A stretch of 64,000 nt of DNA from Leuconostoc kimchii IMSNU 11154 (GCF_000092505.1 NC_014136.1:1696501-1760500); one strand, 5' to 3'; shown: positions 9,825 to 20,729, counted from the first letter of the stretch. Notes: generated by a model not told the origin, from the sequence alone. Translations and numbers: made by a program.

Positions 9825-10226
9825 ATGAGTAATATTTTAAAGTGGGTTTTTGGTGTCATAATTGGAGCAGTTGTGACAAGCCTAGTGTTTGTTCTATTTG
9901 TCAATCCTGCGACCAAGTCAAAACAATCAGGTGAACAACAAGTATTTGTTTCTAAAGAAGTAGCTATTAAGGATGGTTCATATAAGGTATTAAAGGGAAC
10001 AAAGGACTGGAAAAAGTGGACAATAAAGGGAAATAATATTTCGTCTGAGAATAAAAAGTCTTGGCATATTGTAAGTTCCGGTAAGAATAAAGATGATGGG
10101 ATGCTTGTTATTCAAAATAAGAACAATACCACTGCTTTTAAGGTTAAGAATGAAGATGGGCAATACTTACTTTTCCGCTATCGGAATGGAAATGCTGAAA
10201 AAATTGCTAGTATAATATTAAAATAA
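9825..10226 (+). CDS. Small membrane-anchored protein of unknown function
   Basis: A 133-residue protein that I do not recognise. An N-terminal uncleaved-type anchor (WVFGVIIGAVVTSLVFVLFV, about residues 7-26) is followed by a Lys/Asn/Gly-rich, probably extracellular beta domain with repeated aromatic residues (KDWKKWTI, SWHIV, YLLFRYRNG). The ribosome site GAAGGTG is well placed. It lies inside the polysaccharide operon between the pyruvyl transferase and the second GT2-TagF fusion. A role in polymer attachment or complex assembly is possible but only inferred from position. Confidence 0.7.
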   Translation: MSNILKWVFGVIIGAVVTSLVFVLFVNPATKSKQSGEQQVFVSKEVAIKDGSYKVLKGTKDWKKWTIKGNNISSENKKSWHIVSSGKNKDDGMLVIQNKNNTTAFKVKNEDGQYLLFRYRNGNAEKIASIILK

Positions 10227-10243
10227 TTAATAATATATCCATT

Positions 10244-10261
10244 AAATCGCATAAGCGATTT
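10244..10261 (+). repeat. Short intergenic hairpin inside the polysaccharide operon
   Basis: A 7-bp perfect stem (AAATCGC / GCGATTT) with a 4-base loop lies between the small membrane gene and the second GT2-TagF gene. No T-run follows, so it is not a standard terminator. It could slow polymerase or protect the downstream message. Confidence 0.4.
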
Positions 10262-10293
10262 AGTACATATGTTTATTGGGGGCGAACAGAATC

Positions 10294-12966
10294 ATGGAAT
10301 ACAAATATAGATTTAGTATAATAATGGCAGTATATAATCAAGAAGCATTTATTAATGCTGCAATTAATAGTGTATTAACACAAACTGAAGAATCAGAATC
10401 AATACAACTTATTTTGATTAATGATGGTTCTACTGACAGGAGTGGAGAAATTGCTTATCAATTTTCAGAAAAATATGATAATGTATTTTACTTAAGTCAA
10501 GAAAATAAAGGGGTTTCTGCAGCAAGAAACTTGGGTATGAGTATAGCTGAGGGTGAGTTCTGGAATTTTATGGATCCGGATGACATGATTGATGACACGA
10601 TGTTAGAAAAAGTGTATTCATTTCTAAAACCACGAAAAAAGTTAACAGATGTTGCAGTAGTTCCATTGTATTTTTTTGGTGATCAAACAGGGGATCATCC
10701 ATTAAATACTCGCTTTTCTTCGGGGACTAGATTAGTTGATTTAACTTCTGCCGGTCAAGACATGATTGCATTATCGTTGTCTACAGCGTTTGTGTCAAAA
10801 GAGGCTTTTAAAAACAGAAAATTTAATACGACTTTAAAAGTTTCGGAAGATATGTTGCTACTTAACACTATTTTGCTTGATAAATTAACGTTAGGTATTG
10901 TTAGTGATGTGGAGTATTGGTATCGCAGAATAAATGGTTATGGTGCACTCAAAAAAACTGCTTCTGAACTAACTTTTGAGGAGACGAAATTACGTTTTTC
11001 CGTAGACGCTACGCTTTTAGAAAATAGCTTAGCGCGTTATCAAGCTATACCAAAATTTATTCAAAATACTGTAATATATGATTTGTCTTGGCAATTAAAA
11101 GGAAGTGCTTTTCAAAATGATGCGGTATTAAAGGAGGAGCAAAAGTTAATAATAAGAGACCAATACTTATATCCGTTGTTCAGTAAATATATTGATTATG
11201 CACTTATACAGCAGAGCCTGAGGTTGCCTTATTGGGTTAAAAAAGAAATTATAGAACGTAAGGCAGATTACTTAGGAAATGCTGCTGTTCAAAATGCATT
11301 TAGTGTAACCCGGAACAGTTATAAGACCGTTGACTTTGAAGATAGAAAAGCTACATTTGTAGTAGCAGAAGAAAATAAAGAAAATATTTCGCTATATTTT
11401 CAAATTCGATTCGGTTCTCAATACTTAAAGTATCAACCTGATTTTAAAATCTCATTGCATATTGGCCGAGCAGTTCTTAAACCAACATATATTCAAAGCG
11501 ATAGCGGAAATATTTCTAAAAATTTATACCAGGATTTAGTCGTTCAAGAATACTTAAGGTTTGATTTAGATAAAAATAACGATCAATTATTGAACACTGC
11601 TATTAAAGTTGTAATTAGCGATGGTATAAAGAAGAAAGCAATTATAGTCCAATATAAGAAACATGAGTTTTCAAGTTTAGACGACAACAAGATAACCATT
11701 GATGCCATATCCGAAAATTTCGCCACCCAATTAGAAAATTCACAGTTGCAGATTGTTAGGCGTGATGCAAAAGTTAATAATAGTTTGTTGCAAGAAGTTT
11801 TTGGTAACGACAGGGGTGAAAAATTTCAATATCGAAATAGACTATTGTCGAAGGCAAAGCCGATTTGGTTATTTGAAGACAGACCTAGCAAGGCCGGAGA
11901 TAATGCAGAAGCGATGTTTAGCTACGTTGTACGTAACCATCCAGAAATTGATGCCTATTTTGTTATCAGCGAGGAAAGTGAAGATTACGAACGGATAGCA
12001 CAGTTAGGTAATGTACTTCCTAAGTTTTCAAAAGAACACCAAGAGATATGGGCTATTTGTGACGTCATTCTTAGTGCACATGCTGAATATCAAATATTTA
12101 ATCCTATGGGACACGGTAATCAACAAAAACATGAGGATTACTATAAGGGATTGCGAATATTAAATAAGCCCAAGTTTGTTTTTTTACAGCACGGCATATC
12201 TCGTAGTAGTCATAGTTTGAGTCCATGGTTACAGAAATCAAATAAAAATATTAGTTTGTTAGTTACCTCAACTTTGTATGAAGAGCAAGAATTTTTAAAA
12301 GAAACATATCATTATAATAAAAGTATTGTAAAAATTTTAGGAATGCCTAGACTTGATGAATTACTTATAAGTAGCGATGTAAACAAAGAAAAGTTGATAT
12401 TATTTATGCCTACTTGGCGCAAATATTTGGAAAAACTATCAGATGAACAATTTATGCGAACAGACTATTTTATTCAAATTAATAATTTCTTAAATGACAA
12501 AGTAATGCAAAATCATTTAAAAAATAAAAAATATGTAATTGCTGTTAAACTACATCCGAATTTGACTAAATTTAGTGAATTATTTAAGAAAAATGATTAT
12601 TACTATTTTTCAGATGAATCATACAAACTCCTATTCAAAAAAGGGGCAATAGGTATTACAGATTTTTCTTCCGCTATTTTAGACTTTGCATATATGAAAA
12701 AACCAATTATTCAATATATGTTTGATGAAAAAAATTATTTCAATGGTCACATTTTCCAAAGAATAGAAGGACAAAAAGAAGAAGCAATTTATGGAAACAT
12801 CTATACTAACGAGCAATATAAGCAGTTCGTTAATGAGGTGATTCAAAAAATTGACGATCCAGTTATGTCTCCTGAATTTCAGAAAAAAGTTGATAAAGAT
12901 TTTCCATACAGAGATGGAAATAATACAAAAAGAGTGTTCGATGCTGTAAGTTCTATGATGAAATAA
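10294..12966 (+). CDS. Bifunctional GT2 glycosyltransferase / TagF-like polyol-phosphate transferase (second copy)
   Basis: About 890 residues, same architecture as 4760-7696. The start is ATG 10294, preceded by GGGGGCG nine bases upstream; the TTG at 10276 overlaps that ribosome site. The GT2 domain has FSIIMAVYNQEAFINAAI, INDGSTD and FMDPDDM. The C-terminal glycerophosphotransferase domain has LQHGISRSSHS (catalytic His near 632), MPTWRKY, VKLHPN and TDFSSAILDFAY (near 788). It is clearly diverged from the first copy, so it probably uses a different acceptor or sugar. Together the two could build an alternating sugar/polyol-phosphate chain. GC content is low, as across this locus. Confidence 0.9.
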   Translation: MEYKYRFSIIMAVYNQEAFINAAINSVLTQTEESESIQLILINDGSTDRSGEIAYQFSEKYDNVFYLSQENKGVSAARNLGMSIAEGEFWNFMDPDDMIDDTMLEKVYSFLKPRKKLTDVAVVPLYFFGDQTGDHPLNTRFSSGTRLVDLTSAGQDMIALSLSTAFVSKEAFKNRKFNTTLKVSEDMLLLNTILLDKLTLGIVSDVEYWYRRINGYGALKKTASELTFEETKLRFSVDATLLENSLARYQAIPKFIQNTVIYDLSWQLKGSAFQNDAVLKEEQKLIIRDQYLYPLFSKYIDYALIQQSLRLPYWVKKEIIERKADYLGNAAVQNAFSVTRNSYKTVDFEDRKATFVVAEENKENISLYFQIRFGSQYLKYQPDFKISLHIGRAVLKPTYIQSDSGNISKNLYQDLVVQEYLRFDLDKNNDQLLNTAIKVVISDGIKKKAIIVQYKKHEFSSLDDNKITIDAISENFATQLENSQLQIVRRDAKVNNSLLQEVFGNDRGEKFQYRNRLLSKAKPIWLFEDRPSKAGDNAEAMFSYVVRNHPEIDAYFVISEESEDYERIAQLGNVLPKFSKEHQEIWAICDVILSAHAEYQIFNPMGHGNQQKHEDYYKGLRILNKPKFVFLQHGISRSSHSLSPWLQKSNKNISLLVTSTLYEEQEFLKETYHYNKSIVKILGMPRLDELLISSDVNKEKLILFMPTWRKYLEKLSDEQFMRTDYFIQINNFLNDKVMQNHLKNKKYVIAVKLHPNLTKFSELFKKNDYYYFSDESYKLLFKKGAIGITDFSSAILDFAYMKKPIIQYMFDEKNYFNGHIFQRIEGQKEEAIYGNIYTNEQYKQFVNEVIQKIDDPVMSPEFQKKVDKDFPYRDGNNTKRVFDAVSSMMK

Positions 12967-12987
12967 AATAAATATACTAAAGCTAGA

Positions 12988-14502
12988 ATGAGTAATATTA
13001 TGAAAACTATGTATGTGGAAAAATATTCTGGTACCTTTGTTAAATTAGGGCGTTTTTCTCTATCAAGAAAAAAATTGTATAAAATATTGCGAAATAATGA
13101 CTGGAATCCTGTTTATACTAAAGTTTATGAAAAAAAAGGAAATGATTTTTTACCTTTTCGACTTAATTTGATTCAATTTTTTCAGTTGTTCTTTTTTTCT
13201 CATGTTTATCAAATTAAGTCACCAGATCGTATGGTTTTGTATCCATTTGCAACACGTTCTAGAAATCTTGTTATTTCATATCGATCTGATAATGGTATGA
13301 CAAAATCTAAAAGATTTAGACAATTTTGGGCGTATTTTCTAGCAACTATTATGAATACTATGTTTCCTATGAACAGACCAATGATTGTATATGAAAAATT
13401 GAGTGACCGAGCGCAAGAGTCAGGATATGCGTATTTTAAGTATATGAATAAATATCATGCTAAGGAACCAGTTTACTTTTTGATAAAGCTTGATTCACCA
13501 GATATTGATAAACTTTATGGTCTGAAAAATATTGTTGTACATGGTAGCTTCAAACATTTTTATTTGCTAATAAGATCTAAGTTATTCATTAGTTCTGAAA
13601 CGCCAGGTCATGCTTACTTCTGGCGGGAAAACATGGGACTTACAGCTAATGTCGTTAGAACAAAGCCTTATGTTTTCTTGCAGCATGGTGTTTTGGGATT
13701 TAAAAAATTAGATAATTTGTTTTATGGTGATAGATTAACAGCGCCAGTTCGTTTAATCACGTCTTCACAGTTTGAGCAAGATATCGTAACTAAGCAGTTA
13801 GGATATGATGCTAGTAGAGCACCGATTACTGGACTAGCTCGTTGGGATTTAATTGATTTACCAAAAGAGCGCATGAATGTCAGGGATAAAATTTTATTTT
13901 TTTACACTTGGCGTCCGTGGTTGGATGATGTTGATGATGAAACGTTTGTTCAATCAGAGTATTTTTTGGCAATTAAAAAATCAATCAAACAAATTAGTAA
14001 GCTGTCATCTGATAAAAAAATCATTGTTATGATGCATCCTAAAATGCATGCCGCTTTGAATTCAAGTGACATGTTAAATATCAAACTATGGACAGACAAC
14101 GATGGGCCTCTAAATGAATTAATGTCATCTGTTGCTTTGTTAGTAACGGACTATTCATCGTTATCTTGGGAAGCATATTATCGAGAAATACCAGTAGTTT
14201 TTAAAATGTTTGATAAAGAAAGATATGAAAAAGAAGTTGATAGTTATATCAATTTGGATGAGTTACCTTTTGGTATTAATGGCTCTGGTGATTTGTCATT
14301 TGCACTGGCAAAAGCAGAAGAGCAAAACTTTCACTTAAGACCTGAAGAGCTACTTAATAAGTCGAAGTATTTTGCTTATGAAGATCAAGGTGCAAGTGAG
14401 CGAATTCATGAAGTAGTTCAAAATATTGATTTGAAATCAATTAATCGGGATAAACGACGCAGTATGATACAGGCTATTTTACGATTGATACGATCGAAAT
14501 AA
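12988..14502 (+). CDS. CDP-glycerol:glycerophosphotransferase family protein (TagB/TagF-like)
   Basis: A 504-residue stand-alone polyol-phosphate transferase without a GT2 module. Visible motifs are LQHGVLGFKK (catalytic His near residue 231), FYTWRPW, MMHPKMH and the CDP-binding TDYSSLSWEAYYREIP (near 387). Such enzymes add the first (TagB) or the chain (TagF) glycerol-phosphate units of wall teichoic acid. It is the last gene before a strong terminator. No strong Shine-Dalgarno sequence precedes either ATG 12988 or ATG 13000, so the exact start is uncertain by four codons. Confidence 0.87.
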   Translation: MSNIMKTMYVEKYSGTFVKLGRFSLSRKKLYKILRNNDWNPVYTKVYEKKGNDFLPFRLNLIQFFQLFFFSHVYQIKSPDRMVLYPFATRSRNLVISYRSDNGMTKSKRFRQFWAYFLATIMNTMFPMNRPMIVYEKLSDRAQESGYAYFKYMNKYHAKEPVYFLIKLDSPDIDKLYGLKNIVVHGSFKHFYLLIRSKLFISSETPGHAYFWRENMGLTANVVRTKPYVFLQHGVLGFKKLDNLFYGDRLTAPVRLITSSQFEQDIVTKQLGYDASRAPITGLARWDLIDLPKERMNVRDKILFFYTWRPWLDDVDDETFVQSEYFLAIKKSIKQISKLSSDKKIIVMMHPKMHAALNSSDMLNIKLWTDNDGPLNELMSSVALLVTDYSSLSWEAYYREIPVVFKMFDKERYEKEVDSYINLDELPFGINGSGDLSFALAKAEEQNFHLRPEELLNKSKYFAYEDQGASERIHEVVQNIDLKSINRDKRRSMIQAILRLIRSK

Positions 14503-14570
14503 CTAAAGCTAATACGTAACTAACCTATTAAAAAAATAAAAAGATGTCAAAATTATAGAAAATATTTTAA

Positions 14571-14609
14571 AAAAAGCCATATCCAGGTTTACTTGGATAT
14601 GGCTTTTTT
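14571..14609 (+). terminator. Rho-independent terminator of the wall-polysaccharide locus
   Basis: A 10-bp GCCATATCCA/TGGATATGGC stem, extended by flanking A and T runs, with an 8-base loop and a T6 tract. It closes the operon that runs from before the window to 14502. Confidence 0.85.
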
Positions 14610-14861
14610 AAGAATCACAAATAGAATTAATTTCATAATTTCAACAAAAATATTTTATATCTCTAAATAATATGTTAAATTTAAGGTATAAAGGTAATTT
14701 GCATTGTAGGGAATATAATATTTCTTGTCCGTTTCAGCTTTTAGAATTAAGAATTTTTTTATTAATTTCAACATCGAGGTATGAAATATAAGTTGAAAAA
14801 TTGCTTGCAAAATAATTTAAAGGCCTAGCTTTTTTTAGTATCGCCGAAGAAGGGAAATAAA
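14610..14861. other. AT-rich gap before rmlC
   Basis: About 250 bases of very AT-rich sequence with no convincing ORF. TTGAAA at 14793 with an AT-rich stretch 15-17 bases downstream could be a weak promoter for rmlC, but no consensus -10 stands out. Nothing else is supported here. Confidence 0.4.
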
Positions 14862-16506
<1,645 letters not shown>

Positions 16507-16510
16507 ATTT

Positions 16511-16536
16511 AAAACTCACGTCAGGTGAGTTTTTTG
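16511..16536 (+). terminator. Terminator-like hairpin between rmlB and rmlD
   Basis: An 8-bp stem AAACTCAC/GTGAGTTT with a 5-base loop, then a T-run. It stands only about 20 bases before the rmlD start, so it is probably a partial terminator or attenuator inside the cluster. Confidence 0.65.
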
Positions 16537-16555
16537 TCTATAAGGGAGAATTGAA

Positions 16556-17410
16556 ATGAAGTTTTTAATCACAGGTGCTAATGGTCAATTAGGGCAAGAA
16601 CTACAAAAATTATTACGTGAACGCGCATTGGGTTTTGTGGCGTTTGATTCTAAACAATTGGACATTACGAACCGTGTGGCAGTCTTAGCAGCTTTTGAAA
16701 AAGAACAACCAGACGTTGTGTTTCACGCTGCAGCTTACACAAAAGTTGATTTAGCAGAGGATGAAGGACGTGAATTAAATTGGCAAGTGAATGTCGATGG
16801 CACGAAAAACGTCGCTGATGCGGCTAAGCAATATGGCGCTAAGTTAGTTGCTGTATCAACGGACTATGTTTTTGATGGTACAAAAAATAATGATTATGTC
16901 GAAACAGATGCAGTGAATCCACAAAACGCTTATGGTCGCGCTAAGTTGGCCGGTGAATTAGCAGTTACAGAAAGTGGCGCTGATGCTTATATTGTCCGTA
17001 CCAGCTGGGTATTTGGTGAGTTCGGGAATAACTTTGTCTATACGATGCGACGATTAGCCGCAACGCATCCTAAGTTAACAGTTGTCAATGATCAATTAGG
17101 CCGACCAACTTGGACACGAACATTAGCTGAATTTATGCTACATTTAATTAATGTTCAGGCGACTTATGGTGTTTATCATTTGTCTAATGCGGGGACGACG
17201 ACATGGTTTGAATTTGCCCGTGAAATTTTGAAGGATACCGATGTTGAAGTAACGCCAGTAACTAGTGCTGAATTTCCACAAAAGGCTTATCGTCCAAGAC
17301 ATTCTGTGATGAGTTTGGAGAAAGCTGAAGCAACAGGATTTGAGATTTTGAATTGGCGTGAAGCTTTGGAGGCGTTTTTGATTGGGTTACATGTCAGCGA
17401 CGAAAAATAA
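16556..17410 (+). CDS. rmlD: dTDP-4-dehydrorhamnose reductase
   Basis: A 284-residue NADPH-dependent reductase that completes dTDP-L-rhamnose. It has GANGQLGQEL at the N terminus, VFHAAAYTKVDLAE, the catalytic VSTDYVFDG and AYGRAKLAGE (Tyr-x3-Lys), and the RTSWVFGEFG segment. The ribosome site AAGGGAG is well spaced. Last gene of the rml set; a strong terminator follows. Confidence 0.94.
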   Translation: MKFLITGANGQLGQELQKLLRERALGFVAFDSKQLDITNRVAVLAAFEKEQPDVVFHAAAYTKVDLAEDEGRELNWQVNVDGTKNVADAAKQYGAKLVAVSTDYVFDGTKNNDYVETDAVNPQNAYGRAKLAGELAVTESGADAYIVRTSWVFGEFGNNFVYTMRRLAATHPKLTVVNDQLGRPTWTRTLAEFMLHLINVQATYGVYHLSNAGTTTWFEFAREILKDTDVEVTPVTSAEFPQKAYRPRHSVMSLEKAEATGFEILNWREALEAFLIGLHVSDEK

Positions 17411-17436
17411 GTAATGAGATATAATTTTAAAAAAGC

Positions 17437-17475
17437 AAACGCTCGGAATGTATTTTGACATTTCGAGCGTTTTTA
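17437..17475 (+). terminator. Terminator after rmlD
   Basis: A 15-bp stem starting AAACGCTCG and closing CGAGCGTTT, with one G-T pair and a 7-base loop, followed by a T-run. Confidence 0.85.
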
Positions 17476-17550
17476 TGAAAATAAATAAACAAGCTTAATT
17501 GAAACGTGTAAAATAGTCTTGTTGACCATAATAGTAATAGGAGTAAGGTT

Positions 17551-18222
17551 TTGAAAAAACATCATGTTTTAATTGTTGCTTTTTGTGTAATTGTATCAAT
17601 CGGTATACCGTTGTCTATTGAATATTGGTGTCAGTGGCCGCATAGCGGACAAGGTGATTGGCTTAGTTTTTGGGGCAATACCTATGGTGCTATTGTCGGC
17701 ATCTTAGTGTCAACAATTATTGCAGCAATTAATACAAAAAATCAAATTGCTGAAACAAAAAAATTAAACGATCGTGATCAATTAAATGCTCGTAAGTTGG
17801 ACGAAATTAAAAACATTTTGACCAATATACATGGCATTAATTTAGAATTGATTTATTTTAATGCATATGTCGATGACTACATCGATGATCAATCAGAATC
17901 AGCATTACAAGAAAACGATTTATTAAGTGAACGGTAAGATTTAGACGAACGAATGGATAAAGTGAATGTATTCAGATCGTCATGTTCAACGTCCATTGGA
18001 TTACTTAGTATTTATAGTGTTTCTAACACCACATTACAATCAGTACAACTTGATTTAGATCATGCCATTAATGCACTCAATATGTTTACAGAAAAGCAAG
18101 ACACAGATAGCCAAAGTAATCTCTGGTTATTTTTGGAAGAAGTCTCAAGTGCATTAGATAAAGCCAGCATAAACGTCAATAAATTATTAGATGGCTTTAT
18201 ATTGAGAGAGTATATTGAATAA
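17551..18222 (+). pseudogene. Two-helix membrane protein interrupted by an in-frame stop
   Basis: The frame starts at TTG 17551 with a good ribosome site (AGGAG) and encodes two membrane helices (HVLIVAFCVIVSIGIPLSI and YGAIVGILVSTIIAAI) followed by a charged coiled-coil-like region. It stops at TAA 17935-17937. The very next codons continue in the same frame (DLDERMDKVNVF) for another 94 codons to 18222 without a further stop. One base change (TAA to CAA or AAA) would restore a single protein of about 223 residues. I do not recognise the function; small membrane proteins of this kind are common beside surface-polysaccharide loci. It may be a nonsense pseudogene, a strain variant, or a sequencing error. 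Confidence 0.75.
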
Positions 18223-18255
18223 ATAGTTATTAAATATATTCTATTTTTAGGATGA

Positions 18256-19344
18256 TTAAATTTTGTGCATGTTTCTATATCTTTTTGGCGTGATATTTTT
18301 TATCTTTCTGAATGAAGATGTGAAGTGGCTAGCACTTGCAAATGCTAATTTTTCTGAAATTTCATTAATTGATAAGTCAGTGCTGATCAATAATTGTGCA
18401 GCGTCTTGTATTTTTTTATGAATAATATAAGACTTGACTGATTCAAAGTACTTTTTCTTAAATATAGGATTCAAGTTATTAATTGGTATAGTCAATTCGG
18501 ATGCAATATTGTTTAAAGTCAACTTTTCATTGGTATGTTTATCAATATAATTTTTGATTAAATTCGCAGCAGGTAAATGCTTTTTTTGATTAAATTTTTT
18601 CATTTCTCTAAAGTACAACCAAGCTAAGTCAGTAATAATTTTGCTTAAATTTGTAAAATGAGATGATAATTCAATTTTTTTGACGATTTCACTTTGTAAT
18701 TTAAGTGATAAGTGTGTAGGATAACCATGAACAATCATATTACGATGAATAATAGCGACGTAACTAATTAAAATATTTTTTTCGCCACGCGTTAAACTAT
18801 TGATAGATAAACGTTTGCCATTTATAGGTAGACTAAGGAATTGATTTAAAAATAATTTAAAGGTTTGCTTATTAGATTCATTGATAGCTAGCATTAAATT
18901 AGTACTTATGATTGATATATCATCTAATTTATTGTCGGTGTTGTCTAGCGAATTTGTGTCTAATTTTCGAAAAAGTATTTGCTTATTTGGTGGACATTTT
19001 TTGGTATAAATAGCATAAAGTGATTTACATAATATCTGTTTATCACTCATGACACGCATTAAATTAGTTTCAAGGCTTAGCGAATTTAAATTTTCCTGTT
19101 GAAGAACAACAAATAAAATTGTTGTTTTTTTTGTTGCTGCTATGCGTAAAATAAAACCATCTGTGAAAATAAATATTTCATATACATTTTTTATCTCTAG
19201 GTTAGCAACTTTTCGGATTAGTTTATCAATATCTATTTTTTTTTCATCATTAATACTGTTGGCATAGTATACGTCATCATTTGGTGAGCCAATTAAAAAA
19301 ACGGAACCATCAAATAATTGAGCTAAAAGAATTAAGTTATCCAT
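18256..19344 (-). CDS. AraC-family transcriptional regulator
   Basis: A 362-residue regulator. The last 100 residues form the paired helix-turn-helix of the AraC/XylS family: LTLNNIASELTIPINNLN for the first helix pair and DLSINEISEKLAFASASHF for the second, ending in the typical ITPKRYRNM. The N-terminal 250 residues are an unassigned sensor domain with no obvious cupin or membrane helix. The ribosome site GGGAGGGGG is strong. It diverges from the surface-protein fragment at 19750, which may be its target. An inverted repeat (AGTCT-N7-AGACT at 19525-19541) in the gap is a possible operator. Confidence 0.85.
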   Translation of the reverse strand: MDNLILLAQLFDGSVFLIGSPNDDVYYANSINDEKKIDIDKLIRKVANLEIKNVYEIFIFTDGFILRIAATKKTTILFVVLQQENLNSLSLETNLMRVMSDKQILCKSLYAIYTKKCPPNKQILFRKLDTNSLDNTDNKLDDISIISTNLMLAINESNKQTFKLFLNQFLSLPINGKRLSINSLTRGEKNILISYVAIIHRNMIVHGYPTHLSLKLQSEIVKKIELSSHFTNLSKIITDLAWLYFREMKKFNQKKHLPAANLIKNYIDKHTNEKLTLNNIASELTIPINNLNPIFKKKYFESVKSYIIHKKIQDAAQLLISTDLSINEISEKLAFASASHFTSSFRKIKNITPKRYRNMHKI

Positions 19345-19749
19345 AGGCCCCCTCCCTAAAAAATAATAAATTGAATAATCATAAATTTATAGAAATAAAT
19401 TATTTTTTCGATTTTATGCTCCTGATTTTTCTAATTATAGCAGTAAATTTTATGTTTTTATTGTAAAAAGAAAAATTGGTTCCTTTTTTGATATAAAAGG
19501 TTCTTTTGTTATAAATATTTAAAAAGTCTGTGTGATAGACTCAGATTAGAATCATTTTAAGTATGAAAGGGAACTGGTTTATGATCAAAAAACATAGTTA
19601 TTACAATTTATTCATACGGTTAATTTTGTATAAATAATATCAATCATATAAATTACCAATTTGATTGACTGTTTTTTAAATATTTAATCGCTTATAAATA
19701 AAAACGATTAAAAGATAGCTGAAAAATAATTACTTAGGGAGAAAAAATT
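19345..19749. other. Divergent AT-rich control region with a possible small ORF
   Basis: About 400 bases between the AraC-type gene and the KxYKxGKxW fragment. It holds the inverted repeat AGTCT-N7-AGACT (19525-19541). It also has an 18-codon ORF at 19581-19637 (MIKKHSYYNLFIRLILYK) preceded by AAGGGA, and a very AT-rich stretch upstream of the 19750 start. The small ORF has a plausible ribosome site but could be chance. Confidence 0.4.
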
Positions 19750-20275
19750 ATGTTCAATAAAGAAAATAATAATTCGTTAAAAAAAAATGAAAATAAGCAT
19801 TATAAACTTTACAAAGATGTTAAATTTTGGGTAACAGCTTTAGCTGGTATCACGTTTAGTGTGGTTTCGACCTTCACTTCTGTTAGTGCGGATACAACAA
19901 CAAATCAAAATGATACCAAAACTAGTTTGATAGATACAAAAGTACCTAGTGACTTAGCAACAGATACTCAAAAACAAGCTGCTGAATCGGCTATTGACAA
20001 CGAGGCTGGCAAGATTACCACTAGCATTAATAATGACTCTCGTTTATCTCAAAATGAAAAAAATAAGCAGATTCAAAATGTGACTAATACTGCTACTAAG
20101 GTTAAAAATAATGTTGACCAATCTACTACATCAAATGATGTTAATAATACACAATCTGCTGGTATTATTAATATCGATAATCAATATGTTCCTGGTACTG
20201 GTGATGTTAATCAAGAATTAGATAAAAATGCAACTAATGATGATAATCAAAACAAAGACGAGACAAAGTCAGTAA
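19750..20275 (+). pseudogene. 5' fragment of a KxYKxGKxW-signal surface protein, cut by an IS
   Basis: A front fragment of about 175 residues. It carries a KxYKxGKxW-type export signal (KHYKLYKDVKFWVTALAG) and a cleavage-like SVSA, then a Thr/Asn/Asp-rich region with a helical stretch (TQKQAAESAIDNEAGKITT) like the albumin-binding/DUF1542 repeats of wall proteins. The frame runs into the insertion sequence and stops six codons inside it. The sequence on the other side of the IS is a different protein type, so this gene has lost its 3' part. Adhesins of this class are usually wall-anchored, and some are exported by the accessory Sec system. Confidence 0.75.
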
Positions 20276-20329
20276 TGCTCGTATGCTAGTAAAGTGGACA
20301 ACTGCTCGTATGCTAGTAAAGTGGACAAC
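20276..20329 (+). repeat. Tandem 27-bp duplication of the IS left end
   Basis: The unit beginning TGCTCGTATGCTAG and ending GGACAAC occurs twice back to back with no difference. Only the second copy is joined to the rest of the element. Confidence 0.9.
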
Positions 20330-20382
20330 TTTTGATAGAGGATTCACGGTATAATTTTCAAAAAGAAAAGGAACTCACTAGC

Positions 20383-20655
20383 ATGGCTCAAGCTAAAAAT
20401 TTTCGTTACGCAGACGACTTCAAACAATCAATGGTGGCACTTTATCAAAGTGGCCGCTCTGCCAACTCACTTTCAAAAGAATACGGTGTCAGCGTCTCAA
20501 CGTTGACCAAGTGGATTAACAATAATGGCACACAAACCATTGGTGATAAAGTATTTACCAATGCTGAAGTGAAGCAAATTTTAAAAGAAAATGCCCGTTT
20601 GAAAGAAGAACTTGATATTTTAAAACGAGCGGCGGTGTTACTGGCAAAGCGTTAA
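20383..20655 (+). CDS. IS3-family transposase OrfA
   Basis: A 90-residue helix-turn-helix DNA-binding subunit starting at ATG 20383 behind AAAAGGAA. It has NFRYADDFKQSMVALYQSG, SANSLSKEYGVSVSTLTKWI and a leucine-zipper-like end (ILKENARLKEELDILKRA). A slippery heptamer T TTA AAA lies at 20619-20625 in the OrfA frame, and the -1 frame stays open from there into OrfB. Both features are typical of IS3 elements, which make an OrfAB fusion transposase. Confidence 0.88.
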   Translation: MAQAKNFRYADDFKQSMVALYQSGRSANSLSKEYGVSVSTLTKWINNNGTQTIGDKVFTNAEVKQILKENARLKEELDILKRAAVLLAKR

Positions 20656-20729
20656 ACCGTATCACCGCTTTACCAATCATTCAAGCCAACTTAGCCGTTG
20701 GCCATCGCATCACAACAATTCTCAAAGTC

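Noticed and set aside
20332..20382. Longer OrfA start at 20332
   Set aside because: Lies in the IS promoter/inverted-repeat region; ATG 20383 has the ribosome site and the family N terminus.
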